From Pseudactinotalea sp. HY158 (GTDB lineage Bacteria; Actinomycetota; Actinomycetes; Actinomycetales; Beutenbergiaceae), in the NCBI RefSeq assembly GCF_009660225.1, contig NZ_CP045920.1, positions 1,488,001 through 1,552,000 of the forward strand: 64,000 nt of DNA, in the 5' to 3' direction. How positions within the stretch are numbered: the first letter of the stretch is position 1; every line of letters starts with the position of its first letter. The notes under the pieces are model-generated. The model saw nothing but the letters and a program-made list of their open reading frames with translations, did no database searches and was not told the origin of the DNA. Shown in pieces: positions 31,526 through 40,834 of this stretch. Made by a program: the position numbers and the translations under genes.

Positions 31526-32638
31526 ACCAGCGAACCAGCGGCCACCGTCGGCCCCGTTCTCATCATCGGAAGCGGCCTGCTCGGAGCCAGCATCGGACTG
31601 GCCCTGACGGCGCTCGGGGTGAGCGTGCGCATCCGCGACGCCTCGCCGGTAGCGCAGGCGCTCGCCCGGGACCTGGGCGCCGGGGAACTCGACGCCCCCG
31701 GGGCCGAGCCGCCGACGCTCGTCGTCGTGGCGACCCCGCCCGACGTGACCGCGGGCATCGTCGGGTCGGCGCTGCACACGTTCCCGCGCGCGGTCGTCAC
31801 CGACGTCGCGAGCGTCAAGGGCGTGATCCTCGAGGAGTTGCGCGACTTCGCCACCCTCGACCTCAGCCGCTATGTCGGCTCCCACCCGATGGCCGGCCGT
31901 GAGAAGTCCGGCGCCTCGGCAGCGACCGGCGAGCTCTTCGCGGGCCGCCCCTGGGTGATCTGCGCCCACGAGGACGCAGATCCGGCCGCCGTGCTCGCCG
32001 TGCGCAACCTCGCGGGCGACCTCGGGGGCGCCCCCGCCTACCTCGGCGCGCGCGAGCACGACGACGCCGTCGCGCTCGTCTCCCACATGCCGCAGCTCGT
32101 CGCCTCGCTCGTGGCCGCCCGGCTGCTCGAGGCACCCGAACCCGCCCTCGGCCTGGCCGGGCAGGGCGTGCGCGACCTCACCCGGATCGCGGCGAGCGAC
32201 GCGAAACTGTGGACCGCGATCATCACCGGGAACGCGTCGTCGGTACGGACCGTCATGCGCGAGCTGCGCGACGACCTCGACGGCCTCCTCGAGGCCCTCG
32301 ACCGGGCCGCCGAGGACGGCCCGCTCGCCGTCGGCGCCATGCACGGGATCGCCGGGGTGATCTCGGCGGGCAACGACGGCGTGGGGCGGATCCCCGGCAA
32401 GCACGGCGGAGCCCGCAAGCGGTACACCGAGGTGATCGTGCTCGTGCCCGACCAGCCGGGCGAACTCGGTCGGCTGTTCGGCGAGGTGGGGGAGATCGGC
32501 GTGAACATCGAGGACTTCGCCATGGAACACTCACCGAAGCAGAAGGTCGGCATGGCGATCGTCTCCGTCGTTCCGGCGGCGGCGCAGCAACTGGAGGATG
32601 CATTGACCGAGCGTGGGTGGCGGGTGGTGTCGGCGTGA
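31523..32638 (+). CDS. tyrA: Prephenate dehydrogenase with C-terminal ACT domain
   Basis: 371 residues. Oxidative decarboxylation of prephenate toward tyrosine. Rossmann motif VLIIGSGLLGASIGLAL near residue 13, SHPMAGREKSG for substrate binding, and HDDAVALVSHMPQLVAS. The last about 75 residues (VIVLVPDQPGELGRLFGEVGEI onward) form an ACT domain, suggesting feedback control by an aromatic amino acid. The stop overlaps cmk by 4 nt. Confidence 0.94.
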   Translation: MTSEPAATVGPVLIIGSGLLGASIGLALTALGVSVRIRDASPVAQALARDLGAGELDAPGAEPPTLVVVATPPDVTAGIVGSALHTFPRAVVTDVASVKGVILEELRDFATLDLSRYVGSHPMAGREKSGASAATGELFAGRPWVICAHEDADPAAVLAVRNLAGDLGGAPAYLGAREHDDAVALVSHMPQLVASLVAARLLEAPEPALGLAGQGVRDLTRIAASDAKLWTAIITGNASSVRTVMRELRDDLDGLLEALDRAAEDGPLAVGAMHGIAGVISAGNDGVGRIPGKHGGARKRYTEVIVLVPDQPGELGRLFGEVGEIGVNIEDFAMEHSPKQKVGMAIVSVVPAAAQQLEDALTERGWRVVSA

Positions 32639-33297
32639 CGACCGTGGCGATCGACGGACCCTCCGGATCCGGCAAGTCGACCATCTCCCGGGCGATCGCC
32701 CGGGAACTGGGCATGGGCTACCTCGACACCGGGGCCATGTACCGATGCGCCACCTGGTGGTGCCATCGCCGCGGGGTCGACCTGACCGACCGGGCGGCCA
32801 CGGCGGCCGCGGTCGCCGCGGTGCCCTGGATCATCGGCACGGACCCACTCGACCCGCGCTTCGTCGTCGACGGCGTCGACGTGACCGGCGCGATCCGCGA
32901 GACCCGCATCGCGACCGAGGTCTCGAAGGTCGCCACCAACCTGGCCGTCCGGGCCTGGATGAAGGAGGCGCAGCGCGCGATCATCGCCGCCGCGCCGGCC
33001 GGCATCATCGCCGAGGGGCGCGACATCACCACGGTCATCGCCCCCGATGCCGACGTGCGGATCCTGCTCGTGGCCGACGAGTCCGCCCGGCTCGCGCGGC
33101 GCGCCCGGGAGGTCCACGGCAGCGACGATCCGGCGGCCCTGGCCGCGACCGCCGACCAGGTGGTGCGCCGCGACGCCGACGACTCGACCGTCTCGAACTT
33201 CCGGATGGCGGCCGACGGGGTGATCACCGTCGACTCGACGCACCTGACCCTGCCCGAGACGATCGCGGCCGTGCGCGAGCTGGTGCTGGGCGCATGA
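32635..33297 (+). CDS. cmk: Cytidylate kinase
   Basis: 220 residues. Phosphorylates CMP and dCMP. P-loop AIDGPSGSGKSTISRAIA at the N-terminus, LDTGAMYRCATWW, and GIIAEGRDITTVIAPDADV identify it. GTG start overlaps the tyrA stop (GTGA), and its end overlaps plsC-like by 4 nt. Confidence 0.96.
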   Translation: MTTVAIDGPSGSGKSTISRAIARELGMGYLDTGAMYRCATWWCHRRGVDLTDRAATAAAVAAVPWIIGTDPLDPRFVVDGVDVTGAIRETRIATEVSKVATNLAVRAWMKEAQRAIIAAAPAGIIAEGRDITTVIAPDADVRILLVADESARLARRAREVHGSDDPAALAATADQVVRRDADDSTVSNFRMAADGVITVDSTHLTLPETIAAVRELVLGA

Positions 33298-33998
33298 GCC
33301 GGGCGGCCGGCAAGCCCACCCCGGGCCAGTCCATCCGCCCCGAGGACATCCGCCGATGGGGAACCGCGTGGTCGCGGCGCGTGGGCCAGTTCCTCGCCCG
33401 GATCGTGTGGAACACGACGATCATCGGGGCCGAGAACATCCCCGCCACGGGCCGGATCATCGTGGCGGCGAACCACACGGGCATCATCGACGGGCCGGTG
33501 TTGCACGGCGCGTTGCCGCGCCGGTCGCACTTCATCATCAAGGAGGAGGCGTTCTCCGGCTTCATCGGGATCCTCATGCGCGGGGCCGGGCAGATACCGG
33601 TCGACCGCAAGAGCGGCCGGGCGGCGCTGACGACCGCCCTCGCGCTGCTGAACGAGGACCGGCTCGTGGGCGTGTTCCCGGAGGGCACTCGCGGCCGCGG
33701 CGATGTGACCGACGCGAAGGCCGGGGTCGCGTGGCTCGCGGTCCGGGCGCAGGCTCCGGTCGTTCCCGTCGCGATCCTCGGCACCCGTCGGCCCGGCGAC
33801 AAGCGCGGCCACGTGCCGGGATTCCGGGCCCGCCTGGCCGTCGTGATCGGCGAGCCGTTCGTCGCGGCCGACCCCGCGCTCGGCACGGGCCGTGCGGCCG
33901 TCACCGCCGCGGTCGAGCAGGTGCGCACCCACATGGCCGACAACGTCGCGGCCGCGATCGCCCGGACCGGGATCGACCTGCCCGAGTCCGCCGAGTGA
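33294..33998 (+). CDS. 1-acyl-sn-glycerol-3-phosphate acyltransferase (PlsC-like)
   Basis: 234 residues. Acylates lysophosphatidate or a related lysophospholipid at the membrane. Block [17 protein letters not shown] (catalytic NHx4D form), block [16 protein letters not shown], block [14 protein letters not shown] and block [14 protein letters not shown] are all in order. Positioned between cmk and der, as is common in actinobacteria. Confidence 0.9.
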   Translation: MSRAAGKPTPGQSIRPEDIRRWGTAWSRRVGQFLARIVWNTTIIGAENIPATGRIIVAANHTGIIDGPVLHGALPRRSHFIIKEEAFSGFIGILMRGAGQIPVDRKSGRAALTTALALLNEDRLVGVFPEGTRGRGDVTDAKAGVAWLAVRAQAPVVPVAILGTRRPGDKRGHVPGFRARLAVVIGEPFVAADPALGTGRAAVTAAVEQVRTHMADNVAAAIARTGIDLPESAE

Positions 33999-34044
33999 CA
34001 CCGGCGGGAATGCGAGCCCGGCCCGAGCCTGTCAGAATACGGTG

Positions 34045-35586
34045 GTGACGACCTCCGAGCCGACCTCCGCCCCGCAGCCCCTCGATGCGTGGGACCCCGC
34101 CGAGACCGAGAGTATGGACGCGCGCTTCGACGTGGCCGAGAGCGCTGACGACGTCCGTCACGCCGAGGCCCTGCGTGCGGGACTCGCGGACTACCTCCTG
34201 GACGATGCCGACGCCGCGCTCCTCGACGCGCACGAGGGGGAGCAGGCCGAGAACGACGGTGAGGGGCCGCTGCCGGTGCTCGCCATCGTGGGGCGGCCGA
34301 ACGTGGGCAAGTCCACGCTGGTCAACCGGATCCTCGGGCGTCGCGAGGCCGTCGTCCAGGACACCCCGGGGGTGACCCGAGACCGGGTCTCGTATTCGGC
34401 CGAGTGGTCCGGGCGGCGCTTCACCGTGGTCGACACCGGCGGCTGGGAGCGGGGAGCCAAGGGGCTGCCCGGACGGGTCGCGGACCAGGCCGAGGCGGCG
34501 ATCGAGCTGGCCGATGCGGTGCTGTTCGTGGTCGACGCGAGCGTCGGCGCGACCGATGCCGACGAGCACGTGGTCAGGCTGCTGCGGCGTACGAAGAAGC
34601 CGAGCCTGCTCGTCGCGAACAAGGTGGACGACCAGCGCTCCGAGGCCGACGCCCTCGCGCTGTGGAACCTCGGCCTCGGCGAGCCGTTCCTCGTCTCCGC
34701 GCTGCACGGTCGCGGCTCGGGGGATCTGCTCGACCGGGTGCTCGAACTCCTGCCGGCCCGATCGGCCGTCGGCGACGCGCTGCCCCAGGGCGGGCCTCGC
34801 CGCGTCGCCCTCGTGGGCCGTCCGAACGTGGGCAAGTCCTCCCTCCTGAACAAGCTGACCGGCACCGACCGGGTCGTGGTCGACTCGGTCGCCGGCACCA
34901 CCCGCGACCCGGTCGACGAACTCGTGAGCCTCGCGGGCCGCGACTGGTGGTTCGTCGACACCGCGGGCATCCGCCGGCGCGTGCACCAGACCTCGGGGCC
35001 CGACTTCTACGCCTCGCTGCGCACCCAGGCCGCACTCGAGAAGGCCGAGGTCGCGGTGGTGCTCATCGACGCCTCCCAGCCCGTGACCGAGCAGGACATC
35101 CGGGTGGTCCAGCAGACCGTCGACGCCGGCCGGGCACTCGTGGTCGCCTACAACAAGTGGGACCTCCTCGACGACGACCGCCGGATGCTCCTCGAACGGG
35201 AGATCGAGCGGGAGATGGTGCAGCTCACCTGGGCCCCGCGGATCAACTTCTCGGCGCGGACAGGCTGGCACACCGACCGGCTCGTGCGGGCGCTCGACAC
35301 GGCCCTGGCCTCGTGGGATCAGCGGATCCCGACCGGCCGCCTCAACGCCTTCCTCGGTGAACTCGTGGCGGCCCACCCGCACCCGGTCCGGGGCGGGAAG
35401 CAGCCGCGGATCCTGTTTGCGACCCAGGCGTCGAACCGGCCGCCACGGTTCGTGCTCTTCGCCACCGGATTCCTCGAGCCGACGTATCGCCGGTTCATCG
35501 AGCGCCGCCTGCGCGAGGCGTTCTCCTTCGAGGGGAGCCCGATCGAGCTGAGCGTGCGGGTGCGGGAGAAGCGCCGCCGGCGCTGA
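34045..35586 (+). CDS. der: Ribosome biogenesis GTPase Der (EngA)
   Basis: 513 residues. Two GTPase domains in tandem ([15 protein letters not shown] near residue 90 with DTGGW and [19 protein letters not shown] near 265 with DTAGI and NKWD) followed by the KH-like domain. Der acts in late 50S assembly. The first about 80 residues are an acidic extension absent from most non-actinobacterial Der proteins. Start is GTG 34045 or the adjacent GTG 34042; no Shine-Dalgarno sequence is evident. Confidence 0.96.
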   Translation: MTTSEPTSAPQPLDAWDPAETESMDARFDVAESADDVRHAEALRAGLADYLLDDADAALLDAHEGEQAENDGEGPLPVLAIVGRPNVGKSTLVNRILGRREAVVQDTPGVTRDRVSYSAEWSGRRFTVVDTGGWERGAKGLPGRVADQAEAAIELADAVLFVVDASVGATDADEHVVRLLRRTKKPSLLVANKVDDQRSEADALALWNLGLGEPFLVSALHGRGSGDLLDRVLELLPARSAVGDALPQGGPRRVALVGRPNVGKSSLLNKLTGTDRVVVDSVAGTTRDPVDELVSLAGRDWWFVDTAGIRRRVHQTSGPDFYASLRTQAALEKAEVAVVLIDASQPVTEQDIRVVQQTVDAGRALVVAYNKWDLLDDDRRMLLEREIEREMVQLTWAPRINFSARTGWHTDRLVRALDTALASWDQRIPTGRLNAFLGELVAAHPHPVRGGKQPRILFATQASNRPPRFVLFATGFLEPTYRRFIERRLREAFSFEGSPIELSVRVREKRRRR

Positions 35587-35680
35587 GGAGCCGGCCACCG
35601 GGCGGATGGACGACGCGGGCTCGGGTTGACGGCGCGGGGCACCCGACGTAGTCGCCGGCCGGGCGGGCCGGGAGGACCGA

Positions 35681-36105
35681 TCACGCCGGCAGCGGAGCGC
35701 GGGTCGCCGCCGAGGCGAAACCGAGCCACGTGTGGCGGTTCCCGGCCCAGCACCATCCGATCTTCGGGGCGTTCCGGTGGTCGGGACCGTCCCTGCCCGT
35801 GCGGTTGCCGATCCACAGCGCCGGCGTGCGCGAATCGAGGCGCCCGTTCGGCTTGCTCAACTGGATCGGGGCCGGCGGTTCCGTTCCATCAATGGGCAGG
35901 AAGTCGTCGACGTCGGTCATATCCGAGACCACGAACCCCGGCTTGCCGCGACGGGTGATCAACGGTGCGAGGCTCGAGGCCGGTGCACGGTGCGGGTGGA
36001 GCGCGAGGAGCGTGCTGCGAGAGTGTCCACGCCGAGGTCGATCAAGCGCTCGGCCTGATCGGGCAGGGAGGGCAGGAAGGGTAGGGCAGCAGGCTGGACG
36101 GTCAC
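35681..36105 (-). pseudogene. Decayed DUF5701-like gene
   Basis: On the minus strand, reading from GTG 36105, one frame gives LPDQAERLIDLGVDTLAARSS and then runs to a stop at 35959. A second frame, over about 35681-36020, gives LAPLITRRGKPGFVVSDMTD, then DDFLPIDG, then APKIGWCWAGNRHTWLGFAS to the end. Together these look like the start, middle and C-terminal signature of DUF5701 proteins (from memory), but joined only by a frameshift, and the stretch between IDG and the PALWIGN motif seems too short, implying an internal deletion. No single intact frame covers it. The rest of the 756-bp gap between der and the DUF6318 gene shows nothing else convincing. Confidence 0.6.
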
Positions 36106-36307
36106 CACTCACCTTGCGACAGGGTCCGCGGTGGACATGCCAACGAAGGCGGATGGCCGCCCATTCTCGCCGTTGCCCGCAGGACTCCCGGCCGCTCGTC
36201 CTGCCGGCCTGCCCGGCCGGGCGCCCGTCCCCGCGGATCACGACGCCCATCGAGCGTGGAGTCGACGGAGGCTGGATTCCGAGTTGTCCACAGGGCCACC
36301 GAAACTG

Positions 36308-36345
36308 CTGACGAATCTGGCCGGGTTGTCTACCGTGGGGTGATG
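36308..36345 (+). promoter_or_regulatory. Candidate promoter (leaderless) of the DUF6318 lipoprotein gene
   Basis: CTGACG (36308-36313), 17-bp spacer, TACCGT (36331-36336), 6 nt, ATG 36343. This is the best matched -35/-10 pair noticed in the window. Confidence 0.5.
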
Positions 36346-36996
36346 CCGACCGGCGCGGGTAGCAGAGTCGTGGGCCTCGGGGCGGCGTTCCTTGCGGGGG
36401 CGCTGCTGATGGCGGGGTGCTCGAACGGAGATGATCCGCCCGTCGACCCGGCGACTGTGGAGGTCTCCGATCCGGCGACGGATCGGGCGGCCGATCCCAC
36501 GAGCCCCGAACCGACGAGCCCCGAACCGACGGCCACCGACGAGCCGGTGCCCGAGCCGAGTCCGTATCCCGAGCCGGAACGGCCCGCGGCCATGGACGAC
36601 ACGGGGGAGAAGGGAGCCATCGCCGCGGCCGAGTACTTCATCGACCTGTACAACTACGCGGCGTCGACGGGGGACGTTGGAGAATTCCAAGGGATCAGCC
36701 ATCCAAACTGTGGTTTTTGCGCCGGAATGGTAGAAATGTTCAACGAAATCTATGGCGAGGGGAGTTGGCTCAAAGGATACAACGCGCGGATTGTTGATGT
36801 GACCGCTGAGCCGACGGTGGACGGGCTGGCGTATGAGGTCACATTCGGTCTCAGTCTCGACGCGGGGCGAGTGTATTCCGAATCCGGTCTCCTGGAGGAG
36901 TATCCAGAACTGAGTGAGGAGGGAGCGCGAATAGGTGTTCAACGATTCAATGACTGGAAGATACTGAGCGTTTATTCCGGAGAGGCGATCGAATGA
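36343..36996 (+). CDS. DUF6318-type lipoprotein
   Basis: 217 residues. Signal peptide with lipobox LLMAGC (Cys near residue 26), then a Pro/Glu/Thr-rich linker of about 55 residues containing SPEPTSPEPT, then a globular domain: AAEYFIDLYNYAASTGDVGE, HPNCGFCAGMVEMF, YGEGSWLKGY. That pattern fits DUF6318, a family of actinobacterial lipoproteins of unknown function with a conserved Cys-x2-Cys. It overlaps the next gene by 4 nt (ATGA), so the two are made together. From about 36660 on, G+C falls to roughly 55 percent, well below the neighbours. Confidence 0.78.
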   Translation: MPTGAGSRVVGLGAAFLAGALLMAGCSNGDDPPVDPATVEVSDPATDRAADPTSPEPTSPEPTATDEPVPEPSPYPEPERPAAMDDTGEKGAIAAAEYFIDLYNYAASTGDVGEFQGISHPNCGFCAGMVEMFNEIYGEGSWLKGYNARIVDVTAEPTVDGLAYEVTFGLSLDAGRVYSESGLLEEYPELSEEGARIGVQRFNDWKILSVYSGEAIE

Positions 36997-37793
36997 AGAT
37001 GTTCGCCTCCCTTGCGCTCTGCGTCGCCGGAGTCGTTCCCAGCGGATTCGGTGATTCTCCGTGCCGATGGTGTGCAAATACCGATGGAAACAAGGTTGAC
37101 ATAGTGACGGGCGAGACGTCTGATGGGTCGGAGGCTGACGTACCTCGCCGGGAACATGTTGATTGGAATCCGGGTCCCGGCGATGTGTCGTTTGTGGTGC
37201 CGGAGCGGGATGAGCCGATGGACCCATCGTTGGCGGCGTGTATGAGTGATGCCGAGCGGCGGATCTGCATTCCGGATTTCGATTTCGGGGAGGGGCCCGA
37301 GGTCGAGGATCTGGGGGAGGAGCCCAGTGAGGTCGATATCGTCGAGGTGATCCTTGCCCGGATGGAGCGGGAGATGGCGAGTTTCACGATTGCGCCGGCG
37401 CCGGTGATCGTGCAGCCTGCGGGCGGGGAGGTGCTGGTAGGGATGTACACGATCTTCTACACCGACCCGGCCGTGCAGCGATTCTCCACGACGTTGCTCG
37501 ATCACGGCGTGGTGCTCGAAGTGGAGCCGGTGCTCTACGAGTGGGACTTCGGCGACGGCTCCGAGGTCTTCGTCACGAGCGACCCGGGTCGGGCGTATCC
37601 GCAGCACACGATCACCCACACCTACACGACCTCCGGCACGGTCGCCCCGGAGCTGACCACCCGGTGGGTCGGTCGGGTGTGGATCGAGGGAATCGGGGGC
37701 TGGTTCGCCGTGCGCGGGCAAGGAGTCACACTCGACCAGGGGGACCCGGTCGAGGCGGTCTCCAAGCAGAACCGACTCGTGCCCGGTGTCTAG
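36993..37793 (+). CDS. Hypothetical secreted protein with PKD-like domain
   Basis: 266 residues, no confident family. The N-terminus (MKMFASLALCVAGVVPSGFG) may be a short signal peptide followed by a Cys-x2-Cys. The C-terminal half has YEWDFGDGSEVFVTSDPG, then HTITHTYTTSGT, the strand pattern of a PKD (polycystic kidney disease) beta-sandwich domain used in extracellular binding. The middle region is acidic. Translationally coupled to the DUF6318 lipoprotein, so they probably act together at the cell surface; what they do is unknown. The first 150 bp share the low G+C of the previous gene. Confidence 0.65.
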   Translation: MKMFASLALCVAGVVPSGFGDSPCRWCANTDGNKVDIVTGETSDGSEADVPRREHVDWNPGPGDVSFVVPERDEPMDPSLAACMSDAERRICIPDFDFGEGPEVEDLGEEPSEVDIVEVILARMEREMASFTIAPAPVIVQPAGGEVLVGMYTIFYTDPAVQRFSTTLLDHGVVLEVEPVLYEWDFGDGSEVFVTSDPGRAYPQHTITHTYTTSGTVAPELTTRWVGRVWIEGIGGWFAVRGQGVTLDQGDPVEAVSKQNRLVPGV

Positions 37794-37928
37794 CGGCCGA
37801 CAAGGAGGAACGGGCGACCGGGCGGGGTGTCCGGGCACGGGGTGGGTACCCCGAACCGTCGGGCCCGCGGGTGTCGGTCACGAGTCGAGCCGCGGCGGCC
37901 CAGCTGCGCATCTGGGAGACTGGGTCAC

Positions 37929-39086
37929 GTGCATGTGCTCATCGCCCCCCACAGTTTCGGTCCCCTTCTTCCCTCGACCGTCGCGACCGAGCACCTGGAG
38001 GCCGGCTGGCTCGAGGCTCGGCCCGACGACCGGGTCGAGGGTCTGCCCATGTCGGACGGCTCGGCCGGCTTCCTCGAGGCCCTCGCCCCGCTCGGGGAAC
38101 TCGACGTCCTCACGGTGCCGGCCGCGTCCGGGGAGCCCGGGCCGATCGGCGTCGTCCGCACGGCCGCGGGCGCGGTCTACCTGACGACCGAGAGCTGGAA
38201 CGCCCCGGCGGCGAGACCCGATCCCACCCGGGCGAACAGCCGTGGCCTCGGCGAGGCGATCGGCCGCGCCATCACCGCCGGGACCCGCCGGATCGTCCTC
38301 GCCGCCGGGGACGTGCCCTGGCACGACGGCGGAACCGGTCTCGTCGAGGGCCTCGCCGCGACCCTCGGGCTCGAGCGCGCGGGGGATCCGGCCGCATCGC
38401 TGCCCGCGGGCACCGCCGGTGCCGACGCGCTGGCGCATCTCGAGGCCGCGGCGCGGGCGCTGGCCGGAGTCGAACTGGTCGTTGCCGCCCAGACCGACGC
38501 GCCCCTGCTCGGCCTGCACGGCGCGGGCGCGGGGCTCGCGGCCCGCGGCATCGACCCGGCTCGGGCCCAGGCGATCGAGGCCCGCACCACCCGGTTCATC
38601 GCCGCCGCCGAGGCGCTCGCGGCGCGCTGGGCGCCGCGGAACCTGCTCGCCACGGGCGGTGAGACGAACGAGCGGCGCCCCTCGCGTCGTCCCTCCTCCG
38701 GCGCCGGCGGCGGCGCGGCCTTCGTGCTCGGCCTGCTCGGCGCCCGGACCCTGCCGGGGGCATGGGTCGTGGCGGAGGAACTGCGCCTGAGCGGGGCGAT
38801 CGCCCGGGTCGACCTGGTCGTGACCGGCGCCCGGGTGCTCGCCGACCGCGAGCTCTCCCACGGTGTCGTCGCCGAGGTCGGCTCGCGCGCCGAGCCGCAC
38901 GCCCTGCCGGTCGTGGCCATCGGCGGTCGGATCGACGCGACCTTCCGCCAGCTCGCGACCGTCGGTGTGCACGGTTCCTACCCGGTGATCGACACCGGGC
39001 CCGGCGAGGTCCCCGACCTCGAGGCGATCACGCCGCAGGCCCTTCGGGCCCGGGCGGCCCGAGTCGCCCGCAGCTGGTCCCGGTGA
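37929..39086 (+). CDS. Glycerate kinase (GarK/GlxK family)
   Basis: 385 residues. Family members phosphorylate D-glycerate. Recognised from LIAPHSFGPLLPSTVATEHLEAGW at the N-terminus, then RRIVLAAGDVPWHDGGTGLVEGLA, SGAGGGAAFVLGLLGAR and LVVTGARVLADRELSHGV; the Ser-Phe-Lys of canonical members reads Ser-Phe-Gly here, so substrate choice is less certain. GTG 37929 is the start with gggag upstream. The overall length is normal for the family. Confidence 0.82.
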   Translation: MHVLIAPHSFGPLLPSTVATEHLEAGWLEARPDDRVEGLPMSDGSAGFLEALAPLGELDVLTVPAASGEPGPIGVVRTAAGAVYLTTESWNAPAARPDPTRANSRGLGEAIGRAITAGTRRIVLAAGDVPWHDGGTGLVEGLAATLGLERAGDPAASLPAGTAGADALAHLEAAARALAGVELVVAAQTDAPLLGLHGAGAGLAARGIDPARAQAIEARTTRFIAAAEALAARWAPRNLLATGGETNERRPSRRPSSGAGGGAAFVLGLLGARTLPGAWVVAEELRLSGAIARVDLVVTGARVLADRELSHGVVAEVGSRAEPHALPVVAIGGRIDATFRQLATVGVHGSYPVIDTGPGEVPDLEAITPQALRARAARVARSWSR

Positions 39087-39221
39087 CCGGTGACACGATT
39101 CGACGAATTCCCAGGTCGTTGGCGTACATTTGGATGCGTGCCCAGGCGAGCCGGGAGGCGCGCCGGGGCATTCGGGTGTTCGCCCCACCGAACCCATGGG
39201 TAACCGCGAGAGAAGAAGATC

Positions 39222-39575
39222 ATGAGCCAGACTGACACCGACACCTTCGCCCACGACGTGCTCCTCACCGACACGGCCGCCGCGAAGGTGCGTTCGCTCC
39301 TCGAGCAAGAGGGCCGCGACGACCTGTTCCTGCGCATCGGCGTTCAGCCGGGGGGATGCTCCGGCCTCATCTATCAACTGCACTTCGACAACCGCAACCT
39401 CGACGGCGACGCGGTGCGCGACTTCGACGGGGTCTCGGTCGTCGTGGACAAGATGAGCGTTCCGTACCTCGAGGGGGCGACGATCGACTTCGCCGACACG
39501 ATCTCCCAGCAGGGCTTCACCATCGACAATCCCCAGGCCGGCGGCTCGTGTGCCTGCGGCGACTCCTTCCACTGA
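39222..39575 (+). CDS. erpA: Iron-sulfur cluster insertion protein ErpA
   Basis: 117 residues, A-type Fe-S carrier. The three cluster-ligating cysteines are present: GGCSGLIY near residue 45 and SCACGDSF at the C-terminus. It delivers Fe-S clusters to apo-proteins. ATG start with a purine-rich agaagaag 3 nt upstream. It lies shortly before the respiratory genes, in keeping with actinobacterial gene order. Confidence 0.93.
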   Translation: MSQTDTDTFAHDVLLTDTAAAKVRSLLEQEGRDDLFLRIGVQPGGCSGLIYQLHFDNRNLDGDAVRDFDGVSVVVDKMSVPYLEGATIDFADTISQQGFTIDNPQAGGSCACGDSFH

Positions 39576-39585
39576 CAGGTCATAG

Positions 39586-40560
39586 ATGAATCGAACACTT
39601 CGCCGGCTGCTGCCGGTGCTCTTCAGTGCTGCCCTCGTGGTCACGGCATGTTCGACCGGCTCCGGCGAGTCCGCCGGGGAGAGCGACAGTCCCACGGGCG
39701 ATGGCACGAGCACGGCCGACGCGTCGTCCGAGATCGGTGACGGCACCGGCGTCGCCATGCCCGAGGTGAGCGGCGACTTCGGCGACGCCCCCGAGTTCAC
39801 GTGGCCCGACGGCGACCCGGACGCGAACCTGCAGGTCCAGGTGCTCTCCGAGGGAGACGGCTCGCAGGTCGAGGCGCAGTCGGTGGTCGCGGCGAACTAC
39901 GCCGGCTACGTCTGGGGCAGCGACACCGCCTTCGACAGCTCCTTCGCCCGCGGCGGCTCGACCGGGTTCTCCCTCAACCGGGTGATCCAGGGCTGGTCGC
40001 AGGGAATCCCCGGCCACACGGTCGGCTCGCGGCTGCTCATCACCGTGCCCCCCAGCCTCGGCTACGGAGAGAACGGGAACCCGCAGGCCGGAATCGGCGG
40101 CACGGACACGATCGTGTTCGTGGTCGACATCGTCGCCGCCTACGGTCCGGAGCAGTTCGGCGATCCCGACGCGGCCGCGGTCGCCGACGAGGCCGACCTG
40201 CCCGTGACCGTCGAGGGCGCCCCCGGGAAGCCGTTCACCGTCACGATCCCCGAGGGGGCCGAGGTCCCGACCGACTCGCGCATGATCCAGCTCACCGAGG
40301 GCACGGGGGAGACCATCGAGGCCGGCCGGACCGTCGTGGTCACCTACTCGCGCACCGACTGGGAGACCGGCCAGGGGCTCGGCTCCTGGCAGGAGGAGAC
40401 CGGGCCGGGTCGGGGCCCGGCGACCGTTCAGGTCGGGGCCGGCGACCTGTGGGACGACGTGGCCGGGATGACCGTCGGCTCGCGGATCCTCGTGATCGAG
40501 CCTGCGACCGAGCAGGCGCCGGCCATGGCCATGGTCGCCGAACTCATCGGGGTCGTCTAG
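39586..40560 (+). CDS. FKBP-type peptidyl-prolyl isomerase lipoprotein
   Basis: 324 residues. Signal peptide with lipobox VVTAC (Cys 22), a Ser/Thr/Gly linker, a complete FKBP domain at about residues 100-185 (VVAANYAGYVWG, FDSSFARGG, VIQGWSQGIPG, LGYGENG), and a second FKBP-like repeat at about 235-324 in which the substrate-pocket residues are largely lost (VVTYSRTDWETG, MTVGSRILVIEP). It likely folds exported proteins at the outer face of the membrane. It starts 10 bp after erpA and ends at a very strong terminator. Confidence 0.9.
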   Translation: MNRTLRRLLPVLFSAALVVTACSTGSGESAGESDSPTGDGTSTADASSEIGDGTGVAMPEVSGDFGDAPEFTWPDGDPDANLQVQVLSEGDGSQVEAQSVVAANYAGYVWGSDTAFDSSFARGGSTGFSLNRVIQGWSQGIPGHTVGSRLLITVPPSLGYGENGNPQAGIGGTDTIVFVVDIVAAYGPEQFGDPDAAAVADEADLPVTVEGAPGKPFTVTIPEGAEVPTDSRMIQLTEGTGETIEAGRTVVVTYSRTDWETGQGLGSWQEETGPGRGPATVQVGAGDLWDDVAGMTVGSRILVIEPATEQAPAMAMVAELIGVV

Positions 40561-40569
40561 CTTTCATCG

Positions 40570-40616
40570 GACGTCGGGGCCGGGCCGGTCGGTGTGACCG
40601 GCCCGGCCCCGACGTC
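40570..40616 (+). terminator. Terminator after the FKBP gene
   Basis: Perfect 21-bp stem (arms 40570-40590 and 40596-40616) with a 5-nt loop ggtgt, 9 nt past the stop. No U-tract. Confidence 0.9.
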
Positions 40617-40732
40617 GTCCTCACGCATGCCAGTGACCCGTACCGGGGACCCGCGCCGGCGAACCGCCCGTTTGCTGACGAACCCGCGGCGATATTCCGG
40701 GTGTGGTGGCCTCGCGTGAGGGTGGGGGGCGA

Positions 40733-40738
40733 TAGAGT
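40733..40738 (+). promoter_or_regulatory. Candidate -10 box of the ctaCDF operon
   Basis: TAGAGT about 97 bp before ctaC; no clear -35 box. The leader between contains a small ctgct/agcag hairpin and the ribosome-binding site aaagg. Confidence 0.35.
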
Positions 40739-40834
40739 GTGGAGGTGTCATGCCGTCACCATCGCGCCCGTTGTGGAGCGCGGGGGTCGACTGCTGCTGA
40801 GCTAGCAGAACCAGAGATCGAAAGGTCCTCGACT

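Noticed and set aside
35730-36311. 193-residue plus-strand open frame between der and the DUF6318 gene
   Set aside because: It is antisense to the DUF5701-like remnant and shows no family motif.
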